Shown here: piece after piece, positions 38,140-50,900 of the stretch
Position numbering within the stretch: the first letter of the stretch is position 1
Layout of the letters: every line of letters starts with the position of its first letter
Assembly: GCA_035236585.1 (NCBI GenBank)
Contig: CP141128.1
Location: 38,608,684-38,672,683, forward strand
Length of the DNA: 64,000 bases
Direction of reading: 5' to 3'
DNA from: Warburgia ugandensis
Taxonomy: Eukaryota; Streptophyta; Magnoliopsida; Canellales; Canellaceae
The notes under the pieces: model-generated
What the model was told of the DNA's origin: nothing
Seen by the model: the letters and a program-made list of their open reading frames with translations, nothing else
Database searches by the model: none
Program-made: the position numbers and the translations under genes

Positions 38140-39975
38140 CACTAATAGTCAAGAGGGTTTTAAAGCCAATTAAAAGCATATATAGAAATTGGTTAATAAG
38201 GAAAATTCTATGCAATTGACTTTGAAAATTAGTAAGAAAGAAGATGAAAAGAAACTAACTTAAAAAATTAGACTTTTGATGTCAGACAGTTTATGAAAAC
38301 CAACTTTGAAAGTGTTAAACTTTTAATGGAATTTCACTATTTTCGACATGAAGTCCTTAAATTGTGTATGACTTTTAATGTCGTATGGAGAAAATTGACT
38401 TTAAATGTCATGTAAAATTCTTTTTTTCATTACTTTATATTGCAATCATTACCTTCATTCCTGCATACATTCAATGTACTATTACTACAGTGTTCCTACA
38501 TTATTCAAGGACATGAAAAAGAAACCAACATTAACTTTTACCTTTGGTAGAACATCCAAATTCAACATTCATTCACTTATAAAACATATGTAGCCTTGCT
38601 CTATCTTGAAAAGACTTGATAAAGAAACTCCAATATAAAATCACGTGCCTACAAGTACACTATAAATAAAGAAGATTTCTATTATATTAATTGATACAGT
38701 TATTTACAATAATGTAATTACTCCAACTATTCTAACTAAAACTCATTACATAGTCAACCCATTCTCTTTGTATCTTATTGACGTTTGCTTTCGAGTAATT
38801 ATTCTTGTCTTCCATTCAAAAAGTATGATAGCTTGTAGTATAACATATTTAATTTAGTTGACTCATTCTTTTGAGATAGAATCCATAAAAAATTTATACA
38901 AGAATAAGATTACGACAAGTAAAACATGTCTTACCTTTTTAAATTGTGATACACCAATGCCATCTAGTACTAACAGTCTCATGTATGTCATCACATAGTA
39001 CTCACTCTCCCAATTAGAAGATTGTTTAGTGCAATTTGCAATAAGGAAAATAGAAAGGATCAATAAATAAAATGTGTAACATTGTAAGTTTAGGTTATCA
39101 AGTAGCATAATTAACTATTTTTCATACCTTAACATTCTTCCAAGTGAGTTTTGGTGGTTGCATGGTCTTGGTTAGAGTAGCCCATCCTAACTATGTAGTA
39201 CAAATTTATAATTTATAATTCAAATGCATTAGATATGGATAAAAGATTTTATTCTACTATATATAATTCATGAAAAGATTAAAAACTTACTAATTTATGA
39301 TTTTTATGAGCAAAGATGAATGCTTGATAAATAAGAACAAAAAAATAAAAAGAATATGTGCCAACCAATAACATGCAATGAGACCTTTATACACAATCAT
39401 ATGAATTGTAATGAAAGTTTAGAATTATTATGTGTAGAACAGAACTTGGCAAGAAAATAAAAAATAAATAAATAAAAACATACTTGCGATTGTAGGAAAT
39501 CATTATGCCCTACCCATTGGAGCACTAAAAGAACCTTAGTAATGTATCATCAACTTGCCTCTCCATCTGCCATTACTTTAAGGAATTGGTAAAGTACATA
39601 TTTGACCTTGAAAAGGCTCATGATGTCATTTACGAAGCTGCAAAAAAGAAATAAATATTACTTACCATGAAAACATAATAAGTGATGTCATGTATCATTA
39701 TAGAAGTAGATATTTGCATATACCCTATGTGAGAGACAATGTGATGGTGATCGAGTTGATCCCATTGGCAAACTCTCAGTAGGTCCTCTACAATAAGTGA
39801 CAATTCAACAATGTCATCAACAAACAACCTGACCTATCTATACAGGGTTGCTTGCCCTATCTTCCTTGATGAGTCCATAAAGTAACCTTAGGTATTTAGG
39901 CGTGTTAGGTGGTATAATATATATAGAAATATTATGCACATACCTCTATATTTAGTAGGTTTTAGCTCCTGAACT
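38140..39975 (-). mobile_element. CACTA element copy A, left part with Ulp1-type peptidase remnant
   Basis: The terminus reads CACTAATAGTCAAGAGGG. It is followed by subterminal sequence rich in GACTTT and CTTTAAAA-like words, and aligns base for base with the start of copy B at 47923 (TAGAAATTGGTTAATAA at 38195 against TAGAAGTTGGTTAATAA). On the minus strand the frame at 38863-39108 contains NCTKQSSNWESEYYVMTYMR, which resembles the C-terminal part of C48/Ulp1 peptidases carried by plant CACTA elements (usual pattern C-x-Q, then ECGYYVM-x-YMR). The frame at 39630-39827 contains VEDLLRVCQWDQLDHHHIV, the kind of segment found upstream in the same proteins. The right part is missing: retroelement Z begins at about 39976. 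The copy is decayed, with coding pieces separated by non-coding stretches that may include introns. Confidence 0.65.
38863..39108 (-). pseudogene. Ulp1 (C48)-like peptidase fragment of CACTA copy A
   Basis: This 81-codon frame carries the conserved end of the Ulp1-like domain found in plant CACTA proteins: a cysteine in TKQ context, then EYYVMTYMR. In functional relatives the active-site cysteine, histidine and aspartate lie within about 150 residues; only the C-terminal part is present here, so no activity is expected. The corresponding segment of copy B is at 48799-49014. The leucine-rich tail (VLLVVILFLYKFF) probably runs past a former splice site. Confidence 0.55.
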
Positions 39976-42733
39976 TGTCATTAATAGCATTGATCAAGTT
40001 AATTCTACATTTTACAAGTCCAGGGTAGAAATGATAAAAAAAAAGGGGTATTTTGGTAATTTTACCCTTAAAAGAGGAAACTTAGAAACTAAGCTACATC
40101 ATGGGCCCACAAATACCAATATGAAGTTAGTGAGTTTAGAATGAAAATTGGGTGCCATTACTAAAGTCAGAGCAGTTAGAAATGGTCCAGGCACAATTTC
40201 CATTCAAGAGGGGATGTTTGTATCAAAAGTAAGGTAATAGAACTTCCTATGAATGCAAGCTAGTCACCACCTTGGGAAGCTTATAAAGGAAACTCAATTC
40301 ACATACATTGGAATCATATACATTAGGATCCTTTTAAAATAAAATAAGTTAGGAGATCAAGGCTCATACAAGACTTCTTCCTTAAACTCTCTCTGCTACT
40401 CAACCAAAGGAAGGGACTACCTAAGTGAGTGGACGAAATTTACATCCAGAGGTGGTATTTTCCACTTAATTCCATGTGAAATACATGAAGAAATAATGAG
40501 GATTGGTTGAGAAAAATAAGTTGAGTAGTGAGCCAAGATTTATCCTTATAGAAGCACATTCTAAGCAACCAATGCACACTCACTCAAGAAAGGATGAAGC
40601 AATGAGAAGATAGAGTAAAATAAAGGCCAAAATCAAGCCCCATTGGTAGAGATATTTTTGATGAGCTACCCACCTTAAAGATAGGAGAAGAATCTCTATA
40701 TTCAAGGAAGGAGATGTCCCTCCTGACTTACAACTTGTTGTTAGAAAAGATTATGGTGGGCTAGGAGAAAAAGAAGGAAAAACCTAGAGTGGATAAGGAT
40801 ATCTGAATGGAATTTATGCTATCCATTCTAAGTCATCCAAATCTAATGGTGGATAGTGAAGAAGCCCTTAAAGAAGATCTTTTGGATAAGCACACTCCTA
40901 TGAGAACTCCTCCATGTAATCTAAAGTAATGATGATCCAATGGATAGGGATGAAGTAAAGAAAAACTATACACCATGGCCATCATTCACTCCCTAAGAAT
41001 CCAATATAAAATCATAAGGAGGAAAGATCTCCATCACTTATTCCACTCCAAAGGCTCACCTTTATTTCAAACTTGCTGAAACTTCCTATACAACCATATG
41101 GATTCCCATGCTTCCTTTCCCATAACTTTCTATTTCCCACATTCTCCTTTATAAAGTCACTTTTATTCTTATCTCTTTCCCACTTCCTTCCTATCTTTTT
41201 TCCTTCCCACCTACCCTTTTCCCTTTCCCACCTTATCTCCTTCCACTATAGCATATCTACTTCCTTCCACTTGCATTCTATGTCCCACACTTCTCTCATA
41301 TGAAATTCCATGCTCCCACCTTCTAATCCATACTTCCTTCCTTGCATTACCCATTAAATCTTAGACATCCTTCCAATCTTTCTCCTTAAATCTTAGTCAT
41401 CCATTCCTATGGTTTCAACCTCACAAAAACTATAAATAAAGGCTAGAGGAGAAAGGGATCTCTTGCGTTTTCCTAGAATTGAAAGCTAAATCTCAAAGAA
41501 ACAGAGGGGGAGAGAGATCACTGTTGCCAAAGCTCCCTCAAGATCATAGGTCCAATCCATTGGAGAAGAGGTAAGGAAGCTCAACCATCACCATCCCTCC
41601 ATCTTTCTTTCTCACATATTATCTCTTTCCCTTCACCTTTTTCCTTACTTTTGCACATCATTCACAAGAATCACCCTTGCAGTCTAGCACTACATGCATA
41701 TTTGCTTTAGCAAATGCATGCATAACACTTAGACTTGCATTGCATGCATAGATTTTATCTTTACATGTTTTTCATTCTCCATCACTATTCCATCTTTAGA
41801 TTGCATGCACAAGCCTTCCTTAACTTGCATGCACCTAACTTGTAAGAATCCTCCCTTCTCCATTATAGTTGCACACATAACCATCTCCCCTACTTTCTAC
41901 CCTTACACACACCCCTTATCTCCTTTAGTTCAAGCAAGTTCCACCATTGCCTCACCCTCCACCACCCTCCATCACATGGACTCCACCTCATCGTCACATC
42001 TTTCTAGTATGCACACACTTCCTCTTTCCATTTTCTGTTCCATGCCCAGCCCTTCCACCTTCCACCTTCTATTTTCAATTTTCTTTTCATCTTTTGGATA
42101 TGGTAAAGGATAAGCAAAACCAACCATGAGCCCTTATACGGCAACAAAGTCTCTTCCAAATCCTAAAGCATGGTTCTGAGTTACATTTGGTATGTGGCAT
42201 GTTGGGTTAAGGAGATGAGAAAAGTTTGGTTGTAGCTATAGTGTACATTGGGTTGAAGAGAAGTGTGTAGGAACTTGTTGAGTGATACAACAAAGTAAGC
42301 CATAAAACAAAATTCAAGCCCAAAAGAAAAATAGAACTTGTAAAGAGACTTGTTAAGTGACACAACTAAGGACTTCTATAGTGGCCACTTCAAGGAAGTT
42401 TTGTTTCTTAATTTGATTTGTTTTGCTTTCATTATGTACCTTTCATTGTAAAAAAATTATATTAATGAAGTAGTTCTTTTACTTTTCTTAGTTAGTTTAC
42501 TTGTTTACTTGCTTTACATTCTTAGCTTATTTCCTTGCTTGGCTTATTTGCTTGCTTTGTTTTAGTTTGATTAGTTATTTAGATTTAAAGTTCTTTAGAA
42601 TAAAGCAACCTAAGTTTAACTAACTCAAATTTTTAAAGGGTCCTCTTGAGATCGATTGTTATTTTTGGATTCTATACTCCAATATAACCATACACTTGCA
42701 GTAATAATTAAAGCACCTCAAATTTTCGCTACA
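39976..42733 (+). mobile_element. 5' LTR of element Z (Athila/Tat type)
   Basis: The left end is placed at TGTCATTAATAG (39976) by the TG rule and is approximate. The right end, at AATTTTCGCTACA (42733), is followed by a GTTGCC remnant of the usual primer site and then AATGG. Inside are the typical LTR phrase GGGGTATTTTGGTAATTTTA (40045), a TATAAATA box (41431-41438), a GC-richer leader and the Athila/Tat-style 3' end with GAGATCGATTG and ACACTTGCAG. The frames at 41073-42129 come from a CT-rich, stop-poor tract and are not proteins I recognise. Confidence 0.65.
41431..41438 (+). promoter_or_regulatory. TATA box of Z 5' LTR
   Basis: TATAAATA in ACTATAAATAAAGGC on the sense strand, followed about 30 bp downstream by a likely start region. 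A GAGGTAAGG word at 41568 could be a splice donor of the leader. Both are inferred by position. Confidence 0.5.
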
Positions 42734-43320
42734 GTTGCCATGTCCTTACAATGGAGTTTGATTGAAATGTAAGTTTTTTCTTTTCTTTTACTTTCCTACT
42801 AGTCCTAGTCTTGGGATTGCTTATAGATTAGTTGCATTTGTTTTTTCATAGTTTGATACTTTTCTTTTATTTATGCAGGAATTTGGAGAAAAATAAAGAT
42901 TTGAAGGAAGACCTTAGGATAGTTTCAAATTTGCATATTTGAGTGGATTGTAGTGAGGACGTGCTTATAAATTTTTACACGCCATGATTCATTTAAATTT
43001 AATATAATGGGTTGTAATCATGCAGGTCAAGTGTTCACTAGATCTACTACTTTCCTTGCATAGTAGGACACATATACATTCTTTAAGGTGTATATGTGTT
43101 TACACTCAACCTTAGAAAATTAAGGGTGGATTTTATCACCATCTCTTGGCCACATAAGTTAAAAATCACCTTACATGCAACCGTAGCCACAACAATCAAT
43201 TAAAGTCAATCTAAAAGAGACCTATAGCAGCTTACGAGCTCATATGTCCTTCTTGGAAAGAAACTACTTATTACCACTCTAGTGGCCCCTATATGTTCAC
43301 ATTTAGATGACTAGCCCTAA

Positions 43321-43353
43321 CCCCCCCCCCCCCCCCCCCCACACACACACACA
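43321..43353. repeat. Poly-C (20) plus (AC)n tract
   Basis: Twenty consecutive cytosines followed by about six AC units, in the leader of element Z. Homopolymer length is prone to sequencing error. Confidence 0.95.
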
Positions 43354-44368
43354 TTTAGAAACTACTTATTGGATGTCATTTTTTTGATTGGTTGTGCATC
43401 ATTTGTATAGAGGTTGCATTACCTAGTTTAGGTTTCCCTAGACTAGGTCGAAAAAATGGCACTCTTTCATTGTATACAATTATTTGTTTTCATTGTACAT
43501 AAAGTAGAAACCAATACACGAACCATTAGTGTATGCTAGGTCATCGATAATTGAACCAAGACTTTTTGCTCTTTGATCTTGAGATTGAATGGACCATAAT
43601 GCAAGCACTTAGGAATCAAGTAGATTTAGAAACCCTTGTTGTAGATATGCCAATGAAACAGAAGAGGCCAAGCTCTAAGGAGACTATTCAATGCCAATAA
43701 AATTTAACTCCCCATCATGTATAGAGTTAACTGTAAATAATACAAAGAACTTTGAGTTAAAACTAGGTGTCATCCAACTTCTGCCAAATTTTTATGGTAG
43801 GATTCTTGCTACCAAGTCAAGGAATTCCTTGATATTTGCGCTACATTTAAATATTGAAACTTTTCTAACAACTCTATTATTAGGCTCTATCTATCCCCCT
43901 TCTCTTTAAAAGATAAATTGAAGGCATGACTGAATGCACTAGATGCAGAGTCCATCATTAATAGGAGCAATTTTCCACAAAATTCTTAAGCAAACTTTTT
44001 CCTATCCACAAAACTAATGCCCTTCGTAGAGAAATCATAAATTTTCAATAGAAAGAGGATGAGAATTTATATGAATACAAGAAAACGTGGAAGGAACTAT
44101 TGCTCAAATGTCCACATCATAGTTTTGAGAAATGGAAGCACATATAATAATTTTCAAAGGTCTGACCACATAGAATTGATGTACAATAGATGCGACTAGT
44201 GGTGGGGTACTCTGGACCAAGAGTGATGTGGAGGCGTGGAACATCTTTAACCTTTATAACCCACTCAGCATGTTGATAGATAGGATGGACAAGTTTGGAA
44301 GTCTTATTAATAAGTTAGGGTAAGTTGTGTTGGCTAGAGAATCCATTATGCAACCTCCACCTAAGGTT

Positions 44369-44410
44369 TGTTCAATTTGTTCTAGTACAACACACCCTAT
44401 TGCTTCATGC
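44369..44410 (+). other. CCHC zinc knuckle of Z gag
   Basis: The 14 residues CSICSSTTHPIASC match the C-x2-C-x4-H-x4-C nucleocapsid knuckle exactly. They lie at the expected place, C-terminal to the gag domain of an Athila/Tat element. The solo LTR begins 9 bases after the last cysteine codon. Confidence 0.8.
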
Positions 44411-44419
44411 CTCCCCGAC

Positions 44420-47035
44420 TGTGATGACCCAGGTTTTCTCATGGATTTTTAAATGCAATATCTAATTTCCTAAGGCAGGATGCATCCCTATTTGTAAACC
44501 ATTTTATAAAAACCATGCAATGCAGCGGAAAACCTTTTAGTTTTAAACTCATTTTGAAAACCCCGAGTGTCATTTGCCTTCACAACAACCAAAGTGGTTT
44601 TTCAGAAATCATAAATGTTTTTCCCTAGGTCTATCTAGTCACAGCACATAGCCCAACTGTAATTAAATACAAATACATGTCCAAAGGGTAGAGAGTTTAC
44701 TCACATGTATAGTTGTCTCCTTTTTTTTTTTCTCTTGCACGTAGCACTAATATCTCCTGAGACGTCTTCAATTTATGAGTGGAACTATTCTGAAAAATGT
44801 TAAGGATAGGGTGAGTATATACTATACCCAGTAGGAATCTATCACTACTAGCTTTATAATGCATGCGATGTTTTAAATCATATGCTTTTTCCAAAACCTG
44901 TGCATGTCTAAATACTCAAGTTCAATATCGATATAAAAATTCGTTGTCAAATTGAAATACTAACAACTTAAAGGATTCACATAATCCAAAATCGAAAGTA
45001 TCATATACATATATATCATAACATTATGATATGCATAAGATGCTTCATTGAATCCAACTCATGGATCTCTAGTATGGTATGGTCGACCAACCTCATATCA
45101 TGCCACATGCAATGCAAATAAGTCCATAAACCATAGGGTCCAACTATGCCCACGACCTCCTCACCGTGTGGTCCCCGGGTACCTGAGGACACTCGGTCAT
45201 AGCCCCCATGGGGCCTATGACACGTCGACCCAGTGCCGTGACACCAGTGGTAGCCCCTGTACCACATGCAGTCGACGTAGGAACTTGCCTCTTTTTAGGC
45301 GTGGTACCCATCCACCTAATAGTGGTAGAGGCCGGGTGGCCAACCCAGACCCCTCGGCATAGCACCCACGGCCTTACTAGCCCAAATCACATAAGATCAA
45401 ATAAGCCAAAACCTCTTTTCAAAACCTGTCCTCTTTGGGTCCCTCACAACTGCCTGGCCCTCGGCACTCCAGAGTCTTTTGGCAACCCTCAAGGACATGC
45501 AATCTCTGCAAGAACTTAATGCTCATAGATCATGCAATGTATGCAATAGTTTGCAAAATATATCTTTGCATAATGTATATACAAAACATGTCTATGCATA
45601 AAGCATTTGTCACATTCATGCTAAATAAGTCATATACTTAAATCATGTATTTGCAAAACAATCATAGCTCTTTTAAAAGAATCTAGTAGTTATAGAGCAC
45701 CTACCTGGCTAGGTCGCGTTAACCTTTTTGTCCTCATACGCTCCTGAACATGGTTTGGGGACTCAAGGTTAGTTTGGCCCATCTTTTATGGGTTTTAGAG
45801 TAGTTGGTCTTATTACTTTAGGCATTAGGGGTCCATCCCTATGCCTATGGGTGTCCTAAGGTCCTAATTGGGCCTTGGTATCCTCAGTTTTTCCAAAGGT
45901 CTAGCAGCCACGCGCCACCATCCTATTCTAAGGGTCATGCTCAACTTTGATTGGGCCTTGATCAGGGATTTTATAGTTTGGGTGTGTTCGCATCGTCGAC
46001 ATAGACACAACGCCTTTTGCGGCACCTCAATCGGAGCTCTAGATCTCAAGTTATAAGCATTTTAGTGTTGCACGTACATAGGAGTTTTAAAAGTGAAAAG
46101 ACAGAATGCTAGGGCACTACACATCTGCGTCGTGCGCCCCGGCTTCCTTAAGGAACGAAAAAGTCCCGTAGCGCTAGCGCAATGCACGTCTATGGTGTGC
46201 GCCTCAGCGGGCGCATCTACAGACGTGCCAAGTTTTCCGCCCAACTATCTCTTTTGTGGCGCGTCCCTAGACGCGCCCGTTTGGTTTTTCAAACAGAGAC
46301 GACGTGGGACGTTCTATTCGTTGGGGAACTGGGGCATCCTCAGGACACCTTGGTTCGACCCTGTCAAACCAGTGCAGCCCAGGGAACGTCTCTGGGTCCT
46401 TGGTGAGTCTTCAGGGCTCCATTTTGCATGGTTTTTCATGCAAAAACCTAGGAAAATTGATCTTAGAACTATGGTGGAGATGGGTTTTGAGGGAACTTGG
46501 GCATACCTGGCTTGTTGCTGGGTTTTTCTCCTTGTTTTCCCCTCTAGGTCACTGCTCCACGACGGTTTTTCTTCAACGTTTTGGGCTGCCATTAGAGGCA
46601 CCCAAGAGCTCTATTTATAGAGCTATGAGAGGGTTCTAGAGGAGGCTCTCACCGCCTTTGAATGGCGGTGGAGAAACCTCCAGAATGGCAGTGATTTCTC
46701 CTCCAATCATCACCATTCTAGAATTCTCTAGGAGGTGGAAGATGAAGGGTGCCCATATCAAAACAGGCCCCTGTGTTTTGCAGCTAAATCCGTTTTTGTA
46801 AAAATTATAATTTTGCCCCTGAACTTCAAAGGGCCATGACTTGCTCATTTTAACTCCGTTTTGGGTGATTTTGGTCTTGTTGGATTCCTTTTTCTGAGAC
46901 ACATCTAATGGTATGATTTTTAGGACCAAGTTCCTGGGTTCAGTTAAGGCAACTAGTGAAATGACCAAAATGCCCTTATCTTCAAAACTGAACTTTTCAT
47001 GGGATTTTAATATTACAAAAATTGGGGTCATTACA
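44420..47035 (-). mobile_element. Del/Tekay-type solo LTR inserted in gag of Z
   Basis: On the minus strand the LTR starts TGTAATGACCCC and ends GGTCATCACA, the ends of Del/Tekay-type chromoviruses. It is the same family as the LTRs at 53975-56747 and 60305-62995, with diverged sequence throughout. The flanks CCGAC (44415-44419) and CTAAC (47036-47040) differ only at a CpG, as expected if a 5-bp target duplication lost its methylated CpG. A minus-strand TATAAATA box lies at 46612-46619. The open frames of 95-175 codons at 45048-46639 reflect its GC-rich central part; none is a protein I recognise. Confidence 0.85.
46612..46619 (-). promoter_or_regulatory. TATA box of the Tekay-type solo LTR
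   Basis: TATAAATA within the palindromic-looking AGCTCTATTTATAGAGCT, at the position matching the TATAAAAA boxes of the two related LTRs. Confidence 0.5.
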
Positions 47036-47922
47036 CTAACTCCACATTCCTTGAATATTTTTCTAAGTGAGTGAATGCATTAAATGCATTAAAACATCCT
47101 AGCAATAATAATACCTATTCTAAGACATACAATCCTGTATGGACTAGGAATCCCAATTTTTCATGACCTTAGAATAGTAAGAGAGGGTCATTTGGCATCC
47201 CCCTCAGCAACCTCTTCATAGAGCCTGAACTCCACCATAGCAACTTGTGCTATAATAGATGTTTCCTCCACAACAAAGGAAACAATCTTTAGAAAAGACC
47301 CTTAGTTTATTTATATGGAGTTCTTTAAAACCCAATGAAAGTATTAAATAAACAATGTAGACCCACTTGCATTCTATTGCATAGTTGGAGTACCAGTTAA
47401 GTCAAATTGATGCTACTCTTACTAAAAGAGAAAATTTCCTAATCAACTTGAGTCCAACTCTAAGGGCTAGTATGAGATGGCACAACTTCTAATGAGAAGT
47501 TCTTTCATGACCATACTCAATCCATATCTACCCTTACTAGTGGAAAAAATTAGGTAGGGCTAACTAAGGAAAATGAGCAAGTTGAGAATAAAGAGACCCC
47601 TGAAGAGAATCGAAAGGCAAAAGGGAAGAAATAACCACTTCCAACTTCTCCTCACCCTACTCCTGAACTGCATTATATTCCAAAGGCTCTATTTCCTTAG
47701 CATTTAAAAATGGCTAAGAAAGAGAATAATGTTGATAAGCTAATGAATATGTTCAGATAGGTTAAGACAAATATTCCATTACTTAATGCCATCAAAGACT
47801 TACCTTCTTACCAAACTTTTGAAGAATCTCTTCACCCATAAGAGAAAACATTAGTTGTAGAAGAAAGCATTTCTCACATAGCAATGAAGCTCAATCTTGC
47901 AACCCCAAACCCACCAAAGTAT

Positions 47923-50900
47923 CACTACTAAGCAAAATACTTCTAAAGTCAGTTAAAATTATTAATAGAAGTTGGTTAATAAAGTGACTTCTATCGAGCC
48001 GACTTGGAAAAATCATTAAGAATAAGGATGATTTCAAAATAACTTTAAAAATCACTAGTTTTAAGGTTGTTTTTCAAAACAACTTTAAAACAGTTGTTTT
48101 TTTTTTTGCAAAATGACTTTAAAAGTTCCTTTTCTTTTTCTTTTGTTTACATTGCAATCACTACATATATTTTTTCATACATTCAATGTACCATCTACTA
48201 CATTATTTATCTTCACACATGAAAAAGAAACATACATTCACTTCCATGGTAGGGTATAAAACATCCAAATTCATCATCCATCCACATCTATCTTGGAAAG
48301 ACTTGATAAAAGAAACCACGAAACTAGAAGAACACATGCATATTAACAAAATGCAACCTCCACATTCACTTCATTTACAAGTCCATACACACATACCCAT
48401 TAACTTCCACACTCCAAGTTCCTCTCATTCATCAATCCCATAAACTATATATTTTAATGAAAATTAATAATGAAAACTAGAAGAATATATGCAAAAAAAT
48501 GAACAAGCATCCACCACATTCACTTCATTTAGAAATCCATACACACATAGCCCTCATTCATCCCATATAATACATGTACTTCAATAAAAATAATTAAACC
48601 TAGAAGAATCATGCATATGAATGAAAACAATACTTTATTATGGATGATGTAATTTACATTCATGTAGTTATTCCAATTGTTCTAATTGACACTCATTACA
48701 TACTCAGTACATTTGTTTCATATTTTGTTAAGATTTGTTTTGGAGTAACTTTTCATGTTTGCCACTCATTATGCACTACACTCTACAATGCAATATATTT
48801 AATTCAGTTGGCACATTCTTTTGAATAGGAATGCATAAAATATTATGAAAAAATATAAGATTATAACTAGTAAAAAGTGTCTTATCTTCCTTAGTTGGGA
48901 GATGCTAGCAACACCAAGTACCAAGGTCCTCATGTATCTCAACTTAAAGTACCCACACACCCCATCAAACTGTTGTCTAAGGCATTGTACAACATGGAAA
49001 ACAAAAAGGATCAATAAATATAAATTGCAATACTATAAGTTTAATTAGTTATAAAATAGAGTAATTGACAATTTGTAATACCTTGACATTCTTATAAATG
49101 AGTTTTGGTGGTTGCATAATCATAGTCACATTATCTCGTGTTAATAATGCTCTACAAATTTATACTTCAAATACATTAAATATAGATAAAAAAAATTACT
49201 TAAATATATATAAATCATGAAAAGATTAAAAGTTTACTTATATATAATTTCTACAAGGGCTGAAAAGTGCAATCCACAAGAATAAAACAGAAAGCATAGC
49301 CACTATGCACATCCAAAATGAGCAGCATTCAATGAGCTAGATATACACAATCTTATGAATTATGATTAAATTTTATAATACTTAATATAAATTAGTTTGT
49401 AGGAAAACAAAAAATAATAATTAAAACTTACCTGCTATTGTAGAGAATCATTAAGTCCTACCCCTTGGAACACTAGAAGAGCCCTGGTAACGTATAGTCA
49501 ATTCACATCTCTGTCAACCATTGCTTTGCCGCTCCACAAATGATGTCGTGGCTAAGGAACTATTAAAGGGCATCCTCCATGTCAAAAAGACTCTTTGCAT
49601 CATTTAGGAAGCTGCATAAAGAAATAATCATTATCTACCATGAAAAATAGTATGTAATGTCAAGTATATTAGCACTTGATATTTGTATATACCCCATTTA
49701 GGAGACAACTTGAAGGTACCTGAGTTGATACCATTAGTAAATTCATAATAGGTCCTCTACCATATGTGGCACTTCAACAACAATATCAACCAGTACACCC
49801 TCCTTGATCCATATGGGATTGATTGCCCTATCTTTGTTGATGAGTTTGTAGAGTGACCTTAAGGATCGAGGCATATTAGATGCAACTTCCATGTGATCCT
49901 TCGATAACTAGTGTAAAAGTTGTAGAGATTTTTAGTCAATTAATATTGATTAGACATTCTATTTTATGATGAAAAAATACGTAAGTGCTAGTACTGGTTC
50001 CATTGGTGTGATGGTAGATAATGGTGCAAGGTGGGTAACCTCAATGGCACTTTTTGCTACTAATTGACCTTAGACGCAGTTAGTAAACAATTAAACTGAG
50101 TTCTTTAATTAAAAATTATTATTGAGGAAGGTAGTATGAAAAGATATATATTGAGGATTCTAAGGGCCAAGGGACATGATTTGCAACTACCTGCCCAATG
50201 GTTACAATATTTTTCATTTTAAAAGGAAATGGAAGGTAGGCAGTCACAATCTAAGCCATGGTAATGAACATGTGCTTAATATGTGGAAACATACTAATCC
50301 TGTCAAAATGGTTGATTCATGCTTATAACATGATCCAACTGTGACAACATTTTGATTGGAATCCAAGATAATAGGCATTGACCTACCTGCAAATCATAAA
50401 TACATCATACATGAGAGAGGTTGGGATAGGAGAATTACAGAAGAACAATAAAAAAGTTCCAGTGCCTATGTGTTTAACTCCTTGGCCAAATTTTCATATT
50501 CGAAGGGGATAGGTTGTCCTTCATGAAATTGTTTTGTAGTAGTATTGTAGCTAGTATTTGGGGGCGGTACAACGGTAGCACAAGAATTAGGTATAAGGGA
50601 CTGAGAAACTATTATCAAACCTCCTTCACACAACTAGTTGTTTTATCTTCCCACACAACTCATTGTAGGCTCTAGATTTTCAACTATAGGTATTCTTTTA
50701 ACAAAAATTCAGAAGGAACAGTACCATTCTCTATAACCCTTACTTGGCCAAGGTCGTTCTTCTTGGCCATACCCTATATAAGATGTCATCATTCATAGTA
50801 GTGCTACTTAGTGTTCCTCTACTCATGCTTTCTTGGGTAAGAATGTCCTAGAAAATTTAATTAGAAGGACATGATCAGTTCATTTATTTAATTTTACAAA

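Larger units (their letters stand above)
42734..47922 (+). mobile_element. Element Z interior: gag region, interrupted by a solo LTR
   Basis: The plus strand shows an Athila/Tat-type gag in decayed form. In order: an NFELK-type segment and LLPNF at about 43745-43790 (start of the retrotransposon gag domain, PF03732 type); further gag-domain similarity to about 44240; a zinc knuckle C-x2-C-x4-H-x4-C at 44369-44410; then, after the solo LTR (44420-47035), the YNPVWTRNPNF motif at 47129-47160, which in relatives follows the knuckle. The gag tail with its proline- and lysine-rich linker runs to 47922, where CACTA copy B begins. No pol is visible in the window. It is broken in many places. Confidence 0.7.

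Noticed and set aside
45048-46639. Several frames of 95-175 codons, the longest at 46093-46620
   Set aside because: They overlap one another on both strands within the GC-rich part of a solo LTR and have no known motif. Stop-poor GC-rich sequence explains them.
50797-50806. CATAGTAGTG as the right terminus of CACTA copy B
   Set aside because: CACTA-type coding similarity (DEWNAFIKDYTSSKF) continues to the right of it, so it lies inside the element.
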